In this document: positions 58,741 to 64,000 of the stretch, one piece after another
How the letters are laid out: each line of letters begins with the position of its first letter
Position numbering within the stretch: position 1 is the stretch's first letter
Assembly: GCA_010015745.1 (NCBI GenBank)
Contig: ML978192.1
Coordinates: 62,001-126,000 of the forward strand
Direction: 5' to 3'
DNA from: Setomelanomma holmii
Lineage: Eukaryota > Ascomycota > Dothideomycetes > Pleosporales > Phaeosphaeriaceae
DNA: 64,000 bases
Made by a program: the position numbers and the translations under genes
Notes under the pieces: model-generated
What the model saw: the letters and a program-made list of their open reading frames with translations, nothing else
The model's database searches: none
Told to the model about the DNA's origin: nothing

Positions 58741-60757
58741 ATGGCCGCCCGCAAGCTCCAGCAGGAGATCGACAAGTGCTTCAAGAAGGTCGCTGAGGGC
58801 GTCGCGACCTTCGAGAGCATATATGAGAAGATCATGCAGACGTCAAATCCGTCGCAGAAGGAGAAGCTCGAGGATCAGCTCAAGAAGGAGATCAAGAAGC
58901 TACAGCGCTCGCGCGACCAGATTAAGACATGGGCCGCCATGAGCGAGATAAAGGACAAGAAGCCGCTGCTCGATCATAGGAAGCTTATCGAGACGCAGAT
59001 GGAGCGATTCAAGGCCGTTGAGAAGGAAATGAAGACCAAGGCATATTCGAAGGAGGGCCTGCAATTAGCGACCAAGGTGGACCCCAAGGACAAGGAGCGG
59101 CTGGAGATGGTCGAGTTTCTGCAGCACATGAATGAGGAGCTGGAGCGGCAAATAGAGACCATCGAGGCCGAGATCGAGTCGATGAACGTAACGACCAAGA
59201 AGAGCAAGAAGGCCGCCGATACAAAGGCCGAGAGAATAGCGGAACTGGAAGAAACCACAGAACGGCACAAGTGGCATCAAAATAAGCTGGATTTGTTACA
59301 AAGAGCGTTGGAGAACAGCAGTATAGAGACGGAGCAAGTCAAGGAGATTGAGGAAAGCATCAAATACTACGTCGAGGAGAATCAAAGTCCAGACTTCATG
59401 GAAGACGACACGATATACGACGACTTGAATCTGCAGGAAGAGGAGGTCATTTACGGCATGGGCGGAGAGATGGACCGCGTCTCGTCGCAGGACACACAGT
59501 CGATACAAGACGAGACACCAGACCTCGAAGGAAAACCACCGGCGCCCAAAGCGAAAGCAGCAGAACAAGTACAAGCAGGCGCACGACGACCATCTACACA
59601 ACTCAAGTCTCCACTACCGGCGCTGGCAACATTACATACGCCATTGCCTGGTGTCTCAAATTCCACAGCAACATCCATGAAGCCTGCCCCACTGCCCACG
59701 CGAACGCCGGGAGAGCCACTCAAGTATGCCTCGGCGGCCGCAGCGGCAGCCGCAAGTGATAAGAATGGAGTGGGCATCGCGCCTCTGCCACCACCACCGG
59801 GAGCGTCTGTGGCACAGTCAGGCCTGGCGCCCGCTGGTGCACGGACAAGTGCAACGACCTCACCAGCGACCACACATCCTAAATTGGCACCAACAGCAGC
59901 GGAGGCTGCACAACAACCGGCGGCCTCCAGGTCTCCTGCGCCGACGCCCAGTGTACCTGCCACCCCTGCTCTCGAGAAGGAGGGATTGTCACGTGCAGCT
60001 TCGGCAGAAGATGCCAACAAGGCGAGCAGAAGAACGCCAGCTCCCGAACGAGTGGATGAAGAAGACTCGCAGGCTGCGACACCACCGTTGACGAATGGTG
60101 AATCGCATGCAGAGGATGAAGAAGAAGAGTCAGTGTATCACTTGCCTTCCAGTTTGCAGGATCTGCTCGATTCTTTCGAGGCTACAAAGAACGATATCAG
60201 TGCTTCGGCATCAAAATCGCCAGACGAGCACATGCTCATGTCTTCCATGGCCACCATGCCGGACTCTGCAGACGCAGAAGCGCCACGTCATTACCGTCCG
60301 CAAAATCCCTACCCCTTTACGCCCTCTCACTATCCCCAAGAGCCACTCCCTATCTTCGATGATCCTCGGCTGTATTCACGAATAGAAACTGATGCCCTTT
60401 TCTACGCCTTCTACTATCGCCAGGGCACCTACCAGCAATACCTTGCGGCTAAGGCTTTGAAGTCGCAAAGCTGGAGGTTCCACAAGCAGTACCAGACATG
60501 GTTTCAACGACATGAAGAACCAAAGGCCATCACTGAGGACTACGAGCAGGGAACCTACCGGTTCTTTGACTATGAGAGCACATGGTAAGCATTTAATCAC
60601 ACCTCCCTCTTCCGTGCACACCGAACGCCCAACGCCCACTGTAATACCACTTACTAGCATTCTGCAAGTCATTTGGTCCTTTACTAACATTCGTAGGATG
60701 AATCGCCGAAAGGCTGACTTCCGATTTGCTTACAAATTTCTGGAAGACGAGCTGTAA
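58741..60757 (+). CDS. not3: CCR4-NOT complex subunit NOT3/NOT5
   Basis: Scaffold subunit of the CCR4-NOT deadenylase, acting in mRNA decay and transcription. Exons 58741-60584 and 60697-60757 give 634 residues. Residues 1 to about 235 form the NOT3 N-terminal coiled-coil domain (MAARKLQQEIDKCFKKV, LQRSRDQIKTWAAMSEIKDK, YYVEENQSPDFMEDDTIYDD). A long Pro/Ala/Ser/Thr-rich linker follows, with a run of eight alanines broken only by the ends. From about residue 465 (YHLPSSLQDLLDSFEATKND) the conserved C-terminal part leads to the NOT box: SRIETDALFYAFYYRQGTYQ and GTYRFFDYESTW. The 112-nt intron splits the codon of the last Trp, and the small second exon codes MNRRKADFRFAYKFLEDEL. Without it the NOT box would be incomplete. 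Confidence 0.95.
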
Positions 60758-62811
60758 GCTCTCTTACACTGATCGAACTCTGACATCGCCACACCTGTAG
60801 AGATGGCCACACTCTGTATTAAGTATTAGGTAGTCTTGGAATTGCCCTATCATATGGGAGATCACGTGCGCTTCGGAACCAAAGCGCTCTGCAAAACGAT
60901 TTCGCTCCCAAATTGTGCCGAACGTCCGAGGCAGCTAATGATAACAGCACATTATGAGCAAGTTACGGTGAGAGCCGCGGGAGCTCATTTGAGGCTCATC
61001 AACTTCCAAGCCTGTCCCTTCGCCCATGCTGTCGGGCGCCGGGCGTATTCTTACATGATGTGGCTGAAGCCTTCGACGTTCGCATCATTGGCCGGGGCGC
61101 GGATCGCACCAACATCGACCCCTACCAGGTTACACGAGGCAGGGCTGATGAGCCGCTGGGCCTCTTCCCAGTGGCCGCCTTAGCGAGAATCCTTTCCGCG
61201 ATGTCAAGCATCATTACGCCCTGCAGCAATTCACATGGGACCTGGGTGTCGTTTTACGCCCAACAGTAACTTGGGTTGGTATAACTACTTACGCCCGACA
61301 GTAACTTGGTTTGGTATAACTACTTACGCCCGACAGTAACTTGGTTTGGTATAACTACTTACGCCCGACAGTAACTCATACTGAAATAACCTATTTTCTC
61401 AGCGGCTACAGAGTCAATCAAAAGCGGGATGCAGGTTCGCTTCTGTTGTACTTACACGTTGGGCTACTAGAACGGCAGACGGAATGGAATACAATGTGCG
61501 CTTGCGCAGGCGATTGATGACCATGACCAAGGTCTTGCGTAACGAGTACGGCGAGCACCGACAGAGTCCGACCATGTCCAGCGCGATCCAAATCCGGCAC
61601 GCAGCTCGTAGAGCCAAGAATGCCTATAGGGTTAGGCGTGCTGTATTCACCGCCACGCGGAACTGGCAAACGGCCAGCTAGTCACTTAGTCTCCCCCGAA
61701 AACCGCCTCAACGCAACCGTTTCGCTTCGGAGAGTCTGTCCAGGGGTATATCCACCATGAGATCTTGTCTTTCAAACATGTCAGGTTGTTGTGATACGAT
61801 GCAACCAACATGCAGGTATTCCTTAGCATGCAGCCATTGTCCCGGAGCGCCCACGAAACCCGCCGGCAGTCAGCTGGCACCTACGTGATCTGGTTGGCTG
61901 TAGCGACCCAGTAGCAATCACTAAATATCACAAAAGACGGGGTGTATTACTGCTTTTCTGCCTTGTGAGAACGCCCTGGACCAAAGAAGTACACGCCATG
62001 GGTTGTATATGGTTAGACGGTTGTGCGTTGCATAAGACGGGAGGAGTGTAATGCATGGAACGACAGATCTATCAACGTCGCGCCACAGATCCTTACCGAA
62101 CGGGCAAGCCTTCGTCACCGCCTTGAACCTGGTGTAGTCCCGGTCCAATCTGTGCGGTGGTAATGACCTTGCCTCACGCACTTCAACTCCCACGTTTGCA
62201 GAGAGCACAAACGTCAGCCCTATACCGATAACTCTGTGGGGTACCGAATCATCGGTATCTCTAACATAGCCTCGATCCCTCGAACAGCTCAGCTTTTAGT
62301 CCTCTTGACTCTGCTCCGACCTGTGGCACGGCCAAACGAGCCTCACACCTCCAGTTCTGCAATAGTATCAATACTTCCGGCCTTGCGAAGTTTGCGTCTG
62401 AGTGCGATATCGCCCGTAGCTGAACATGATGCTGGCAACTCACGATACGTATGGCTCATTCGGGCGTAGCGATGCCTGCTCTACACCAAAGTTCTTGTAA
62501 GTCAAGAGCAGATCAGGTTTGAGACCTGGGGTGGCGAAGTGAGCGAAGAGGAAAGATGAGGTCTCCATATAAGAAGAAATTCGTGCCTCGTGAAGCTGGA
62601 GAAACAACAAAGCATCATCACTGACTTCTTTAGATCTCTTCAAGAGATTGAAGCTCTTCCAAATCCTCCAATCGCGTTGCGGAAATCTGCCAGGTATAAC
62701 AAGTTTCGCATCGTACCGCCATTAGTGTCCGCCTACCGCCCGCTATCTGGTTCAGGCATTACCCGCAATCGAAAGAGTTTACGCCCAAAGCAAGAACCCG
62801 TTTCGCCCGTC
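60758..62811. other. 2-kb region without a supported gene
   Basis: Only short open frames without motifs are seen. The notable content is the 35-bp tandem repeat at 61254-61377. The last 220 bp (62590-62811) stay open in the frame of the next gene, so the coding region could begin earlier than I have set it. Confidence 0.45.
61254..61377. repeat. 35-bp tandem repeat, three and a half copies
   Basis: Unit ttacgcccgacagtaacttg followed by gtttggtataactac. Copies at 61254-61288 (with two differences), 61289-61323 and 61324-61358, then a partial copy to 61377. Copies two and three are identical. There are no spacers. Confidence 0.93.
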
Positions 62812-63580
62812 ATGTCTGGGTATAATGTGAGTGTGTAACACTCTTTGCCGTGCCCGATTGCTCATTGTGTACAGTATACTTCTGCTGGCCAAGGCAACTA
62901 CAATTATGCCGCTGCCGCCTATCAAACAAGTATACCTCAATATACGCAGACACAGGTCAATCAGTACTATGCACAATATCAATGCTATCCTCCGCAGCCG
63001 TACCAGATTATTCCGGATTACTACGCGCAGCCAGTTCAAGCTACACAGGCTACCTTTCAACAGGCAAGTACTGGAGCGGCATACGACGCCCAGTGGCAAG
63101 GCCATGGTGAAAGTCTTGACGTGCCCATGACCACTTCCCAAGGACCTACAAGGCGAGTGATCTTCAAACCTATCATACAAGCTTCTAGCTAACTTTACAC
63201 AGAAGCAATAGCCGCACAAAGTACGTGAATTTCATTCCTGATTCACTCCGATCTGCTTTGGTCATGAAGAGTACATGCTCAAGACAAATCTGACACCTGA
63301 CAGAACATGGACATGTGATATTCCCTCGTGCACCTCTTCGGCGAATTTCACGCGCCTTGCCGACCTGCAACGGCACCAATCTACAGTACACGGTGTCGGC
63401 ACGCCCGAGTTCCCATGTACCGTACCACGCTGCAATCGTGTAGACGACAAAGGCTTTACCCGACGGGACCACCTAGTGGAACACCTCAGGAACTTCCATC
63501 ACATTGACATTCCCAAGCGAAGACCTGGTGAGCGTTCGGCGTTTCCATTTGGATGGCCCGAGGGCTTCCAGAGCCAGTGA
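62812..63580 (+). CDS. Small C2H2 zinc-finger protein, probable transcription factor
   Basis: Preferred exons are 62812-62826, 62875-63152, 63203-63220 and 63304-63580, 195 residues. The N-terminal half is Tyr/Gln/Ala-rich (YAAAAYQTS, QVNQYYAQYQCYPPQPYQ), as in activation or prion-like domains. The C-terminal half carries two fingers: CDIPSCTSSANFTRLADLQR with the following HQSTVH, and CTVPRCNRVDDKGFTRRDHL followed by VEHLRNFH. This layout is typical of fungal two-finger regulators. The join between the halves is uncertain. My model uses a GC donor at 63153 with the GCTAAC branch and acceptor at 63202, then a second intron 63221-63303. The alternative is one GT-AG intron 63157-63283; both keep the frame. 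The start could be 62590 instead, since that frame is open. Target genes unknown. Confidence 0.68.
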
Positions 63581-64000
63581 GTAATGTGAGAGGACGAGGT
63601 GAGGAAGAGGAGGGCTGATGGAGTTGTAGGAGTAGTGGAGGTGGAAGTGGAGGTAGTAGCAGGAGAGTAGACGGTAAAGGCAGGGTGAGAAAGATTGAAA
63701 GGGGCAGAAGAGGTGGTGGAGCAGCGGTTCGAAGCAGTGCTGGACAACAAAGAGAGCAGCACGAGCACGAGCACGAGCACGAGCACAAGCACGACCAGCA
63801 AACATCGGAATCGACTTTACAACCCTCCTCAATCGTGCTGACAGCCTGGGCCTGCACTTTACGGCTGAACAAAGTCCCTCTTTTGATCTCAGAGACTTTT
63901 CTCACGCGGTTCGGAGGGATATGCAAGGTGATCAAAACACGGACACTGCAGGAGCCAGTGAAGACCGCCATGCGTGGGCGCCTTGACCCTTGCACTGTAA
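63581..64000. other. Right-edge region with purine-rich and GAGCAC repeats
   Basis: It begins with a long G/A-rich stretch (about 63585-63730), followed by about six copies of GAGCAC at 63757-63795. It is probably the 3' untranslated region of the zinc-finger gene and beyond. Open frames on the minus strand here are products of the repeat composition. Confidence 0.5.

Noticed and set aside
61254..61377. Possible CRISPR-like array
   Set aside because: Units follow each other without spacers, and the genome is clearly that of a fungus; the same holds for 28573-28722.
1..64000. tRNA genes and a secondary-metabolite cluster
   Set aside because: No tRNA A/B-box pair with a foldable cloverleaf was noticed by eye, and the P450 has no polyketide synthase, peptide synthetase or terpene synthase neighbour.

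Overview
The window comes from a filamentous ascomycete (Pezizomycotina; Dothideomycetes is my guess, low confidence). The evidence is short introns of about 43-144 nt with CTRAY branch points, a chitin synthase that looks like class III, a CnjB-type zinc-knuckle protein, and a transposon nest carrying C-to-T decay typical of repeat-induced point mutation (RIP). I reconstructed 15 protein-coding genes. Most are multi-exon, and exon joins were chosen by reading frame, splice signals and family conservation. No tRNA, rRNA or CRISPR array was recognised.

Left arm (1-23.4 kb), gene-rich: a 2EXR/F-box-like protein; a CnjB-like protein with 11 zinc knuckles; a chitin synthase; a low-molecular-weight tyrosine phosphatase; a small, probably mitochondrial protein; an allantoate-permease-like MFS transporter; the SNF1/AMPK catalytic subunit; the mitochondrial import receptor TOM70; an Abz2-like aminodeoxychorismate lyase; and a cytochrome P450. 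These are mostly housekeeping functions (cell wall, energy sensing, protein import, folate synthesis). They do not form an obvious pathway cluster.

Middle (about 23,465-47,009): a 23.5-kb nest made almost wholly of decayed pogo/Fot1-like (Tc1/mariner) DNA transposons. Most are about 1.83-1.88 kb, flanked by TA, and have inverted ends beginning ACGT. One divergent founder is about 2.4 kb. They are inserted into one another, and six solo LTRs or LTR-like short elements with 5-bp target duplications sit in or between them. Removing the insertions brings most elements back to a common length and, in one case, restores the reading frame exactly. All transposase genes carry stops, so I see no intact autonomous copy.

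Right arm (47.0-64 kb): a BUD2/CLA2-like RasGAP; a disordered conserved-looking protein; a 3.7-kb stretch with no gene I can support; a six-exon D-aminoacyl-tRNA deacylase whose first exon is 7 nt; the CCR4-NOT subunit NOT3/NOT5; and a small C2H2 zinc-finger protein.

Most notable: the nested-transposon stratigraphy, including a chimeric element, very short LTR-like insertions and two LTRs in one minisatellite; zinc-knuckle introns whose retention would keep the knuckle intact; and two well-supported GC-AG introns. I do not see a convincing new defence or biosynthetic system.
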